Position numbers and translations under genes: made by a program. The notes below the pieces were generated by a model. The model had not been told where the DNA came from and ran no database searches. It saw only the letters and a list, made by a program, of their open reading frames with translations. DNA of 7,676 nucleotides, taken from JBGOUJ01 sp041477005. Lineage in GTDB: Bacteria > Acidobacteriota > Terriglobia > Bryobacterales > JACQDG01. The stretch's first letter is position 1. Each line of letters opens with the position of its first letter. Below, piece after piece: positions 1-5,897 of the stretch. The stretch is taken from assembly GCA_041477005.1 (NCBI GenBank), contig JBGOUJ010000384.1, positions 1 to 7,676 of the forward strand, read 5' to 3'.

Positions 1-1250
1 GGAAGACGGCCCTGCCTTCCGGCCACTCCTCGCCTGCCCTGGCTGGCAATCGGATCTTCATCACCGGCTACGAAGGCGACAGACTGCTGACCCTGTGCGT
101 GGATCGCGCGACGGGCAAGATCCAGTGGCGGCGGGAGGTGATGGCCAACCGCAAGGAACACCTAAATAAGCTGAACGACCGCGCCTCGCCCACCCCGGTT
201 ACCGATGGCCAAAATGTTTACGCCTTTTTCGGGGACTTCGGCCTCGTTTCCTATGGACCGGATGGCAACGAGCGGTGGCGGATGGAGCTCGGCCCGTTCA
301 CGAACCTGCACGGGATGGCCGCTTCGCCCGTCCTTGCCGGCGGGAAGCTGTTGCAGGTTTGCGACCAGGATAACAATTCCTATCTGCTCGCCGTCGGCAA
401 GGATGACGGCCGGGTGGTTTGGAAAACGGACAGGGCGGAAGTGACCCACAGCTTCTCGACGCCGATCGTGTATCGCAACCAGCTCATCGTGCCTGGCTCC
501 TACCAGCTCATCGCGTATGCGATCGATACCGGCGAAAAGCTCTGGTGGGTGCGGGGACTGACGTGGCAGGTCAAGTCGGCCCCGGTGATCGCCGGCGATG
601 TGCTCTACTTCAACGGCTGGGCGCCCGGCGCCGACCCCGGCGAGCAACTATCGCTTCCACCGTTCGAGGAAGTCATCCGGAAAGTCGACGCCAATCACGA
701 TGGCAAGATTGGTCCGGACGAGCTGCCAAAAGAGTGGTCGCCGCCGACGTGGTCGACCGTGGATCTGGATAAAGATGGCCTGTGGAACGAGCGCGAGTGG
801 AATTTTTACCGCGCCCGCCGGGGCTCGCAAAACGTCGCGCTCGCCGTCCGTTTGGGCGGGCGGGGCGATCTGACGGACACCAACGTCCTGTGGCGCTTCC
901 GCAAGTCGCTGCCGGATGTGCCGTGCCCACTGTTTTATCGGGACGTGCTCTACCTGGTCCGAACGGGCGGCATCGCCACCAGCCTGAATCCTGCGACCGG
1001 CGAAGCCTTCAAGCAGGCGCGGCTGCAGGGAGCGCTGGATGACTACTACGCCTCTCCCGTTGGCGCCGACGGCAAAGTCTACATGATCAGCCAGACTGGA
1101 AAAGTGTCCGTCTTGAAGGCAGCGCCGGAGTGGGAAGTGCTCGCTTTGAACGATCTGGAAGACGAATGCTACGCCACGCCGGCCATCGCCGACGGGCGGC
1201 TGTATATCCGGACGAATAGCGCCCTGTACTGCTTTGGGAAGGGACAATGA
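1..1250 (+). CDS. PQQ-like beta-propeller repeat protein with paired EF-hands, 5' truncated
   Basis: The frame is open from the first complete codon at base 3, so the gene begins upstream of the window; the ATG at 99 is internal, because residues before it (KTALPSGHSSP) match the downstream paralogue. The protein has repeated W/G-rich beta-propeller blades of the PQQ-like type (motifs such as DRATGKIQWRREV, VVWKTDRAE, TGEKLWWVRGLTW). Two EF-hand loops interrupt the propeller: D-A-N-H-D-G-K-I-G-P-D-E (about bases 687-722) and D-L-D-K-D-G-L-W-N-E-R-E (about 762-797), both with canonical calcium-ligand spacing. By family knowledge such proteins are secreted or periplasmic. Nothing here shows true PQQ binding or dehydrogenase activity, so the substrate is unknown. 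The stop overlaps the start of the next paralogue (ATGA), so the two are probably co-transcribed and translationally coupled. Confidence 0.9.
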   Translation, partial: KTALPSGHSSPALAGNRIFITGYEGDRLLTLCVDRATGKIQWRREVMANRKEHLNKLNDRASPTPVTDGQNVYAFFGDFGLVSYGPDGNERWRMELGPFTNLHGMAASPVLAGGKLLQVCDQDNNSYLLAVGKDDGRVVWKTDRAEVTHSFSTPIVYRNQLIVPGSYQLIAYAIDTGEKLWWVRGLTWQVKSAPVIAGDVLYFNGWAPGADPGEQLSLPPFEEVIRKVDANHDGKIGPDELPKEWSPPTWSTVDLDKDGLWNEREWNFYRARRGSQNVALAVRLGGRGDLTDTNVLWRFRKSLPDVPCPLFYRDVLYLVRTGGIATSLNPATGEAFKQARLQGALDDYYASPVGADGKVYMISQTGKVSVLKAAPEWEVLALNDLEDECYATPAIADGRLYIRTNSALYCFGKGQ

Positions 1251-2701
1251 GAAAAGCCCTATCTCTCGCCAAGACGCAAAGGACGCAAACAATTCTCCTG
1301 ATTTGCTTGGCGCTCTTGGCGTCTCTGCGAGCAACTGCGGCCGCCGACTGGTCACAGTTCCGGGGCCCGAACGCGTCGGGCGTTTCAGCCGACACCGGAC
1401 TGCCGGTGGAATTCGGGCCGGAGAAGAATGTCATCTGGAAAACAGCCCTGCCGCAGGGCCACTCCTCCCCGGTCTTCGGAAACGATAGCATCTTCGTGAC
1501 GGCCGTCGAGGCGAAGAAGCTGTTCGTAATCTCCCTGGACCGGGCCACCGGAAGAATCCAGTGGCGGCGCGAGGTTCCGCGGCCGCGCGCACAGAAGCTC
1601 CACGATAACAACAACCCCGCCTCGCCGAGCCCCGTGACCGACGGCAAGAATGTCTACGCGTTTTTCACCGACTTCGGGCTGATTTCGTTTGGCCCGGACG
1701 GCAACGAGCGCTGGCGGCGCCAGCTCGGTCCCTTCAACAATCCCTTTGGGATGGGCGCCTCGCCGGTTCTCGCCGGCGACAAGGTCCTGATGGTGTGCGA
1801 CTCCGAAACCGGCTCGTTTTTCGTGGCGGTAGACAAGAACAACGGCAGCTTGAAGTGGCGGGTCGAGCGGCCCGACGCCACGCGGGGCTTCGCAACACCC
1901 CTGCTATACCAGCCCGCCGAGGGGCCTCTGCAGGTTATCGTCACGGGGGCGTATCGGGTCACCGCGTACTCGGTAGAAACAGGCGAGGCGGTCTGGTGGA
2001 CGGGCGGCTTGACGTGGCAGTTGAAGCCGACCCCCGTGCTCGGGCGCGACACCATCTACGTGCTCGGCTGGGCGGGTGGGGCCGACACCGGCCAGCAGGA
2101 GGACGTGCCGCCGTTTGAGGAGGTCCTCAAGAAGTGGGATGCGAACGGTGACGGGAAGCTCTCAAAGGGCGAGATACCGGACCAGAAGATCACCAACAAC
2201 TGGGCCGAGACGGATCTCGATGGCGACGGCTTTCTGGACGAGCGGGACTGGCGTTTCTACCGCTCGAAGCGCTCGGCCCAGAACGGCGTGAACGCCTTTC
2301 GGCTGGGTGGGCGCGGCGACATGACCGACAAGAGCCTCCGGTGGCGCTACACCAAATCCCTGCCGAATGTTCCGTCGCCGTTGCTCTACCAGGATGTCCT
2401 TTACCTGGTGAAGGAGGGCGGGATCCTGACGGCGCTCGACCCGGCGACGGGCGAGGTCCTCAAGCAGGCGCGGCTGGCAGGTGCGCCCGGATATTACTAC
2501 TCCTCGCCGGTGGCGGCCGACGGCAAGCTGTTCGCCGTCAGCGAGGAAGGAAAGGTAAGCGTGATCAAGCCCGGCGCCCAGTGGGAGATCCTGGCGGTGA
2601 ACAACATGGATGACGAATGCCACGCCACGCCCGCCCTCGTCGACGGGCGGATCTACATCCGGACGCACAGCGCGCTTTACTGCTTCGGGAACCGCCGGTG
2701 A
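1247..2701 (+). CDS. Secreted PQQ-like beta-propeller protein with paired EF-hands (tandem paralogue)
   Basis: This complete 484-residue protein starts at the ATG inside the ATGA overlap, with purine-rich GGGAAGG just upstream. Residues 1-33 form a signal peptide: basic start, hydrophobic core ILLICLALLASL at about 16-27, and likely cleavage after ATAAA, before D34. The mature part opens with DWSQFRGPNASGVS, a start I associate with secreted PQQ-like proteins of Acidobacteriota and planctomycete relatives. Propeller blades follow, interrupted by EF-hand loops at 298-309 (DANGDGKLSKGE) and 323-334 (DLDGDGFLDERD; position 12 is D, not E). It aligns along its length with the preceding gene, so the pair arose by tandem duplication. 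The likely role is an extracytoplasmic calcium-binding propeller; no substrate can be named. Oddity: residues 7-28 are encoded by a dispersed palindromic repeat (1265-1331). Confidence 0.92.
   Translation: MRKALSLAKTQRTQTILLICLALLASLRATAAADWSQFRGPNASGVSADTGLPVEFGPEKNVIWKTALPQGHSSPVFGNDSIFVTAVEAKKLFVISLDRATGRIQWRREVPRPRAQKLHDNNNPASPSPVTDGKNVYAFFTDFGLISFGPDGNERWRRQLGPFNNPFGMGASPVLAGDKVLMVCDSETGSFFVAVDKNNGSLKWRVERPDATRGFATPLLYQPAEGPLQVIVTGAYRVTAYSVETGEAVWWTGGLTWQLKPTPVLGRDTIYVLGWAGGADTGQQEDVPPFEEVLKKWDANGDGKLSKGEIPDQKITNNWAETDLDGDGFLDERDWRFYRSKRSAQNGVNAFRLGGRGDMTDKSLRWRYTKSLPNVPSPLLYQDVLYLVKEGGILTALDPATGEVLKQARLAGAPGYYYSSPVAADGKLFAVSEEGKVSVIKPGAQWEILAVNNMDDECHATPALVDGRIYIRTHSALYCFGNRR
1265..1331. 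repeat. Dispersed palindromic repeat of the AAGACGCAAAGGACGC type inside a signal-peptide coding region
   Basis: The left arm CTCGCCAAGACGCAAAGGAC with following GCAAA (1265-1289) is an imperfect inverted repeat of TCTTGGCGTCTCTGCGAG (1314-1331); the last 18 positions of the two arms agree at 14. This matches the pattern, known to me from many bacterial genomes, of GCAAAGACGCAAAGG-type intergenic palindromes whose translations read like AKTQRTQ...LALLASLRE. Here it lies in frame inside the second propeller gene and encodes residues 7-28. The family assignment comes from memory; the inverted repeat itself is visible. Confidence 0.7.
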
Positions 2702-2725
2702 GATGCTCCGAGAACCCCGGCACGG

Positions 2726-3208
2726 TTACACACTCCGATCCATGTTGAAGACTTCTTGCTGCATCGCTTTATCTTCGGGCAGAGACATCCATTCCTGTAT
2801 TGCATGAACAAACTTCTTCTCCAGATCGCCCTTTAGCCCCTGCCGGTACTCCCATACGAAGTACAGCATCCCCTGATCGCAGCGCGTGAAGAAATCGCCC
2901 CCTGTGGAGCCTGAGTTCTGTAGGACTGAGAGGTAAGTTTGCAAGGCGTTGAGCAGTGTTTTCGATCTCGTGTCAGCGCTATTGGGCGGGTCGCGCTTCA
3001 TCACGTAATAGGCCGAAGCCTTCCTGTGATAGCCCGGTCCATTGGTGAGCACACCGATTTTTTTCCAGGCCTTGATCAACCATATGACCTTCTTATTGTC
3101 GAACTTGCCGCCTTTGATGTTGGACGCGAGTACGGTAGTTAGGTCTTCAAGGTACTGGATCGGTAGAACAAGGTTGTTGTTTCCCGTGGGGTCTGTTCTG
3201 CCTCCTTG
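2726..3208 (-). pseudogene. Unrecognised hypothetical protein, probable 5'-truncated or frameshifted remnant
   Basis: A minus-strand frame is open for 160 codons from just after a TGA (3209-3211) to a TAA at 2726. No ATG lies in its first part; the first usable start is TTG at 3079, preceded by AAGAAGG at good spacing, giving 117 residues. Residues upstream of that TTG (NNNLVLPIQYLEDLTTVLAS then IKGGKFDNKKVIWLIKAWKK) still look like genuine helical protein. An adjacent minus-strand frame also reads sensibly up to there (SAIIDKEAEQ), so a frameshift near 3190-3200 is possible. The tail is rich in charged and aromatic residues (DFFTRCDQGMLYFVWEYRQG) and no signal peptide or membrane segment is visible. 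The segment is visibly less GC-rich than its neighbours, suggesting separate origin. It converges on the propeller gene, ending 24 bases away. I do not recognise a family; function unknown. Confidence 0.45.
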
Positions 3209-3572
3209 TCAATAATAGCGGAAACGGCGGGCGAAATGAGTGCGGACCGGCAAGACGACACCTGGGGATCTCGAACAATACCGGTCCGTCCAAATTCAGA
3301 GAGACCAGGAACGACTCCATCCCGCCCGCAGCGGCAGCGCCCAGATCCGCCACGGCATCGCCCCGAACACCCGCCGCATCAAAGGGCCCCCCGAAACACG
3401 CGGGCCCAAGCTCCGCTGAGCGAGGCCGCGTAGATTGAGAGCTCTCCTTTTCTCAAGCGGCGGATCAGTAAGCGTCTATGGTCTGCAACCACGCCGACCG
3501 GCGCCGGCCGCCGATTGCGTGGCGCGGTGGCGCTCAGACCCATGCTTCTTACGATCCTTTGCTATTCGCTCG
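3209..3572. other. Stretch without a convincing gene
   Basis: Several short frames on both strands are open here, as expected for GC-rich DNA, but none has a good start plus recognisable content. A plus-strand frame from GTG at about 3240 to a TGA near 3418 reads QIRHGIAPNTRRIKGPPE in its second half and might be a relic, but I cannot assign it. A perfect 10-base palindrome GAGAGCTCTC lies at 3437-3446 and another GC-rich one, CCGGCGCCGG, near 3500. I see no promoter or terminator I would defend. Confidence 0.4.
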
Positions 3573-3877
3573 CCGGCGCCAATGTTTCTGCGAGGCGTCA
3601 GGCTGTTGAAAGGCGCCGGAGCACAGCTTTGCTTCCGCGAAGGCCTTATAGTACAGTCTGGCTGTGAGGGTCCAGACGACATCCGAGGATTCGTTCTGGA
3701 AGCAAAGCGCATCCCGCTGCTCGAAACTCTAACGATAGACATCGGGTGTCTGGCGCCAAGATTCGTAGCAGCGGGATGCCTGCTCGCCTCTGAGGCTGCC
3801 ATGGCTGTGGCGCCGAAGGCAACCGGACCGAAGCGAGTTTGGATTTCCACAGAGGGGCGCCGCGACGACTGTGGAAA
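3573..3877 (+). ncRNA. Candidate structured RNA or mobile-element end (run of strong hairpins); possible omega-RNA-like
   Basis: Consecutive stems fill this segment: CCGGCGCC 3573-3580 with GGCGCCGG 3612-3619; GCTTTGCTTCC 3626-3636 with GGAAGCAAAGC 3698-3708 (11 perfect pairs), enclosing GTCTGG 3656-3661 with CCAGAC 3672-3677; GCATCCCGCTGCT-CGAA 3709-3725 with 3762-3779 (17 pairs, one bulge), enclosing AGACA/TGTCT 3737-3751; and TTTCCACAG 3844-3852 with CTGTGGAAA 3869-3877. Two stems abut without a gap, as in multi-helix RNAs. Open frames of 141 and 159 codons on opposite strands cover it but neither resembles a protein family. The layout reminds me of the HEARO/IscB omega RNA class, but no IscB-like (RuvC/HNH) gene follows on the plus strand. 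Strand is chosen only for that hypothesis. The stems are certain; their identity is not. Confidence 0.35.
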
Positions 3878-3919
3878 CACTGTCCCCCGAAAAAGCCTCA
3901 CGAAGCAACTATAAGGCGC

Positions 3920-4453
3920 TCATCGTACCACCGCTCCTTGTTTGAGAAGGAACGCCAGAAGTGCCTCGCCAAACTTCGGGTGCCCCATGGCTGTCAGGTG
4001 ATTCGCCGCGGGAATTACGACGACGTCCGTGGTAGGCACAGCGCGAGAAAGCCGCTGCGACGCCATGGCTTCGACCTTGGCTGATGGCAGCGCTTCCGCG
4101 CGCATCAGCCGAAGGGCCGTTGCAATGAAGTATGAAAATGTTGCCATTCGCTCAACGAGCGTAATCACCGCTGCACCAAGCCACCATTCGTGCCTTGGAC
4201 CTTGAGATTGCCAGGCTACTACCAGATTCGCCAGCGTAAGCAGGGTGAGTGGAACCGTTGTGACAAACGCCCAGAATCTTCGCCCAGTGTCCGTGCTGCG
4301 CATCGCTGCGCACTTCACCCGAATGCCTGATTCCGATGAGCGGCTGAACCACTGCGGAAGGATGACCCTCTGCTCGTAGATGCCGGCACCGAACGCGATG
4401 CCGTGGTTGATGACAAACAGCCATAGCAGGATGTCGGGAATGTACTGAGCCAT
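3920..4453 (-). CDS. Chimeric cassette protein: three-TM membrane protein fused to an alpha/beta-hydrolase-like tail
   Basis: The ATG at 4453 follows GGAGG with good spacing; a TTG one codon upstream is the alternative. The product is 177 residues. Hydrophobic segments lie at about 5-26, 60-81 and 90-114, with an AGIYEQRVILPQWFS-like segment after the first, resembling small DUF1772-type four-helix membrane proteins. Around residue 133 (base about 4054) the character changes: instead of the last membrane helix comes RLSRAVPTTDVVVIPAANHL, then TAMGHPKFGEALLAFLL, which reads like the last strand, catalytic His loop and C-terminal helix of an alpha/beta hydrolase. Without the nucleophile and acid it cannot be a working hydrolase. 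It is the last cassette of the array, and no intact attC follows; only TGAGCGCC...GTTGC at the stop recalls an attC right half. The two-part origin is inference from memory of the families. Confidence 0.7.
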   Translation of the reverse strand: MAQYIPDILLWLFVINHGIAFGAGIYEQRVILPQWFSRSSESGIRVKCAAMRSTDTGRRFWAFVTTVPLTLLTLANLVVAWQSQGPRHEWWLGAAVITLVERMATFSYFIATALRLMRAEALPSAKVEAMASQRLSRAVPTTDVVVIPAANHLTAMGHPKFGEALLAFLLKQGAVVR

Positions 4454-4478
4454 CAATCCCCCCTCCGCTTGTCTTGAC

Positions 4479-4580
4479 GACTAACGGCTTGGGCGCTCAG
4501 GCGCGAGCCGCGCCAGATAAACGCCTCGAATTCGCATCACCCGGCTGGGTGCCGCTGGTCGCCTGCAGCGCCAGGCCCTA
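4479..4580 (-). repeat. attC site (long, with degenerate outer box) between cassettes
   Basis: On the minus strand the right box reads GTTAGTC (4485 to 4479), close to GTTRRRY. Inner arms GGCCTGGCGCTGCAGGCG and CGCCTGAGCGCCCAAGCC pair with an extra G in the left arm. The arms share GCGCTCAG and GTCGCCTGCAGCGC with the site at 5075-5141. The left outer box next to the gene 2 stop is degenerate: TAGGGC stands where RYYYAAC is expected. About 102 bases long, with a secondary hairpin CACCC/GGGTG in the centre. A recombinationally weakened site is likely. Confidence 0.72.
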
Positions 4581-5045
4581 TCAAGGAACACGACCCTGCA
4601 GTCGAAGCCACCACCTCATGCACCGATGCCCAACGTCGACCGGCTCGCAGTACATTAGGGGACAACCCCCAACGATGCACTTGATGCCCCGTGCTTTGCA
4701 CTCCCGGATCGCGTCTTTGGAGACACTACCTTGACCAAAGGAGCGGTGAAACCACACCTGGCCCACGCCGCGTTCACCGCATTGCCGTACCAATTCGACA
4801 GAGACGCGCGGGTGCGTTGCGACTAGGACGCCGTCGATTGGCCCAGGAATCGACCCGAGATCCGGATAGCACCGTGCGCCCTCTGCCTCGGCGGCGTTCG
4901 GGTTCAGCGGGAACACCTCATACCCAGAATCTCGCAGCTTGCGATAGACAGCGTTAGCCGCTTGCCCCGGATGTCGCGAAACGCCTGCGACGGCGAAGCG
5001 TTTGCCGCGAAGAAATTCAGCAACCAGGTCGGGCACTTTCGTCAT
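4581..5045 (-). CDS. CoA-binding domain protein (YccU-like), cassette gene
   Basis: The ATG at 5045 is preceded by GGAGGA at 7 bases and is preferred over the GTG at 5060. The 154-residue product is a stand-alone Rossmann CoA-binding domain: strand plus loop FAVAGVSRHPGQAANAVYRK (17-36), then a helix, YEVFPLNPN (42-50), the segment AEGARCYPDL, DGVLVATHPR (71-80), QVWFHRSFG (96-104), and a cysteine-containing end CIVGGCPLMYCEPVDVGH (123-140). Members bind CoA-type or nucleotide ligands through the N-terminal glycine-rich loop; no enzymatic role is established, so the cellular job is unknown. Length is typical and no domain is missing. The stop codon touches the following attC (4580) and the preceding attC ends 30 bases upstream of the start, so the gene fills its cassette. 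Confidence 0.87.
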   Translation of the reverse strand: MTKVPDLVAEFLRGKRFAVAGVSRHPGQAANAVYRKLRDSGYEVFPLNPNAAEAEGARCYPDLGSIPGPIDGVLVATHPRVSVELVRQCGERGVGQVWFHRSFGQGSVSKDAIRECKARGIKCIVGGCPLMYCEPVDVGHRCMRWWLRLQGRVP

Positions 5046-5074
5046 GAATGTTTCCTCCACGCGTCAGGACTGCC

Positions 5075-5141
5075 GGCTAACGACTCAAGCGCTCAGACGC
5101 GGCCCGCTTTTTGGCCGTCGCCTGCAGCGCTTTCGTTAGGC
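5075..5141 (-). repeat. attC site between first and second cassettes
   Basis: Minus-strand reading starts with a perfect RYYYAAC box, GCCTAAC (5141 to 5135), and ends with GTTAGCC (5081 to 5075), one mismatch from GTTRRRY. The arms AGCGCTGCAGGCGACGG and CCGCGTCTGAGCGCT pair, with an extra G in the left arm (GCTGCAG against GCTCAG), which is the extrahelical base expected for bottom-strand recognition. The loop is formed by GGCCAAAAAGCGGGCC. At 67 bases it is a classic short attC. The upstream cassette gene reads into it and stops inside at 5093. Confidence 0.88.
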
Positions 5142-5773
5142 TGCCGGCCACCTAGAGACTTTTCACGCGGGAAGCGGGTCAGGTGAAGGCCGACCACGAT
5201 CATCCAAGCGAAGAGCAGGGCGATCAGCAGACGTTGCGCGTAGCCGGCAAAGCCAAGAACAAGCAGCGAGAGTATCGCAAGAACAAACACGCCGATGATA
5301 CCGGCCGAGAGCGCCAGCGATGGAACTGAGATCCTTCTCCAATACCCATCGCGGCGAAAGCTCAGGGAGAATAGAAATGCCCCCAGTACCATGGTGGGAA
5401 AGGCGAACAGCCCAGCAAGCGCGTGCAAGCGACCCGATGAAGTCCGAGGCGGCGGTGGGAAGTCCATCGGAAAGAGCCCTGCCACCAAGACCGCTCCGGC
5501 GGCGATGAGGCAGACCGAGAATGCGGTCCTTGTAAGGCGGGTGCGAGGCAACGTCTTCGCCAGACCATAGCCTACGCCCAGCAGAGCGGCACACAGCGCC
5601 ACGTAGGTTGTGGTCATCCAGGGGCCGTAAGCGCCCAGGACGTAGGCGCTCATTGGGGCTCTGATCGGATTGAACTCTGGTTCCAGGACGTGCATCGTCA
5701 AGGCAACAGATGACCAGTAAAGAACAGCCGCGATCACCATCAGCCCCAAGGCGCGGCTACCAACGAGGTTCAT
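5093..5773 (-). CDS. DUF998-family integral membrane protein, cassette gene
   Basis: The ATG at 5773 follows GAGGAGGAG and gives 226 residues; the frame is open further upstream only because it runs through the neighbouring attC, so the longer 262-residue version is rejected. Six hydrophobic segments lie at about 8-29, 51-72, 84-102, 116-138, 148-174 and 180-197. The segment EPEFNPIRAPMSAYVLGAYG (31-50) between the first two helices, followed by PWM, is the recognisable DUF998 signature (N-P-x-x-x-P-x-S-x-Y-x-L-G-x-Y-G). A proline run (FPPPPR) sits in the loop after helix 3. Function of the family is unknown. The last 15 residues (NESAAGDGQKAGRV and the residue before) are encoded by the attC, so the C-terminal tail is cassette-junction sequence and probably not functionally conserved. 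Confidence 0.85.
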   Translation of the reverse strand: MNLVGSRALGLMVIAAVLYWSSVALTMHVLEPEFNPIRAPMSAYVLGAYGPWMTTTYVALCAALLGVGYGLAKTLPRTRLTRTAFSVCLIAAGAVLVAGLFPMDFPPPPRTSSGRLHALAGLFAFPTMVLGAFLFSLSFRRDGYWRRISVPSLALSAGIIGVFVLAILSLLVLGFAGYAQRLLIALLFAWMIVVGLHLTRFPREKSLGGRQPNESAAGDGQKAGRV

Positions 5774-5829
5774 CTCTAGGCTCCTCCTCGGCTTGACATG
5801 TTCTTCGCCAATCGCCGCGGCTCCACGCA

Positions 5830-5894
5830 GCCTAACGACTTGGGCATCACCCGCCGCCCGGTTTTGGGCGGTCGGGTGCATGCCCCGGTTGAAC
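5830..5894 (-). repeat. attC site at the outer end of the array
   Basis: Minus-strand reading begins GTTCAAC (5894 to 5888, fits RYYYAAC) and ends GTTAGGC (5836 to 5830, fits GTTRRRY). Arms GGGCATGCACCCGACCGCCC and GGGCGGCGGGTGATGCCC pair with two extra bases, G and A, both in the left arm; loop AAAACC. The arm sequence differs from the other two sites, so this cassette came from another source. Its own gene, expected at higher coordinates on the minus strand, is absent and an IS91-like element is there instead. Confidence 0.88.
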
Positions 5895-5897
5895 TAA

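Larger units (their letters stand above)
3920..5894 (-). mobile_element. Integron gene-cassette array without an integron integrase (CALIN-like)
   Basis: Three minus-strand genes are each separated by an imperfect inverted repeat of attC type (5830-5894, 5075-5141, 4479-4580). Read on the minus strand the order is attC, DUF998-type gene, attC, CoA-binding gene, attC, chimeric membrane gene. Each gene has its own strong Shine-Dalgarno just after the preceding attC, which is standard for cassettes. In all three sites the left arm, read on the minus strand, carries an extra G (GCTGCAG against GCTCAG, or CATGCAC against CATCAC), the usual extrahelical base, agreeing with gene direction. No IntI or attI is in the window; the tyrosine recombinase beyond 6025 is not IntI. 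The array ends abruptly on both sides: at the IS91-like element, and past 3920 where no full attC is seen. Confidence 0.82.

Noticed and set aside
162..1647. Long minus-strand frames opposite the propeller genes
   Set aside because: They are antisense shadows of clearly conserved plus-strand proteins with no family resemblance of their own.
3573..3877. Group II intron or retron explaining the hairpins next to attC sites
   Set aside because: There is no reverse transcriptase gene in the window and I see no domain V-like hairpin or paired a1/a2 retron arms.
3435..3914. Overlapping ORFs on both strands (159 and 141 codons)
   Set aside because: Each is a mirror of the other in GC-rich DNA, there is no recognisable domain or good ribosome site, and the segment is dominated by inverted repeats, which explains the shape better.
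5774..5881. N-terminal extension of the DUF998-type protein
   Set aside because: It would translate the attC and spacer; the ATG at 5773 has GAGGAGGAG in front and the first membrane helix begins right after it.
5891..5894. GAAC as the IS91 target tetranucleotide
   Set aside because: The specific target adjoins the origin end, which lies downstream of the transposase outside this window, and GAAC here is part of the attC box.
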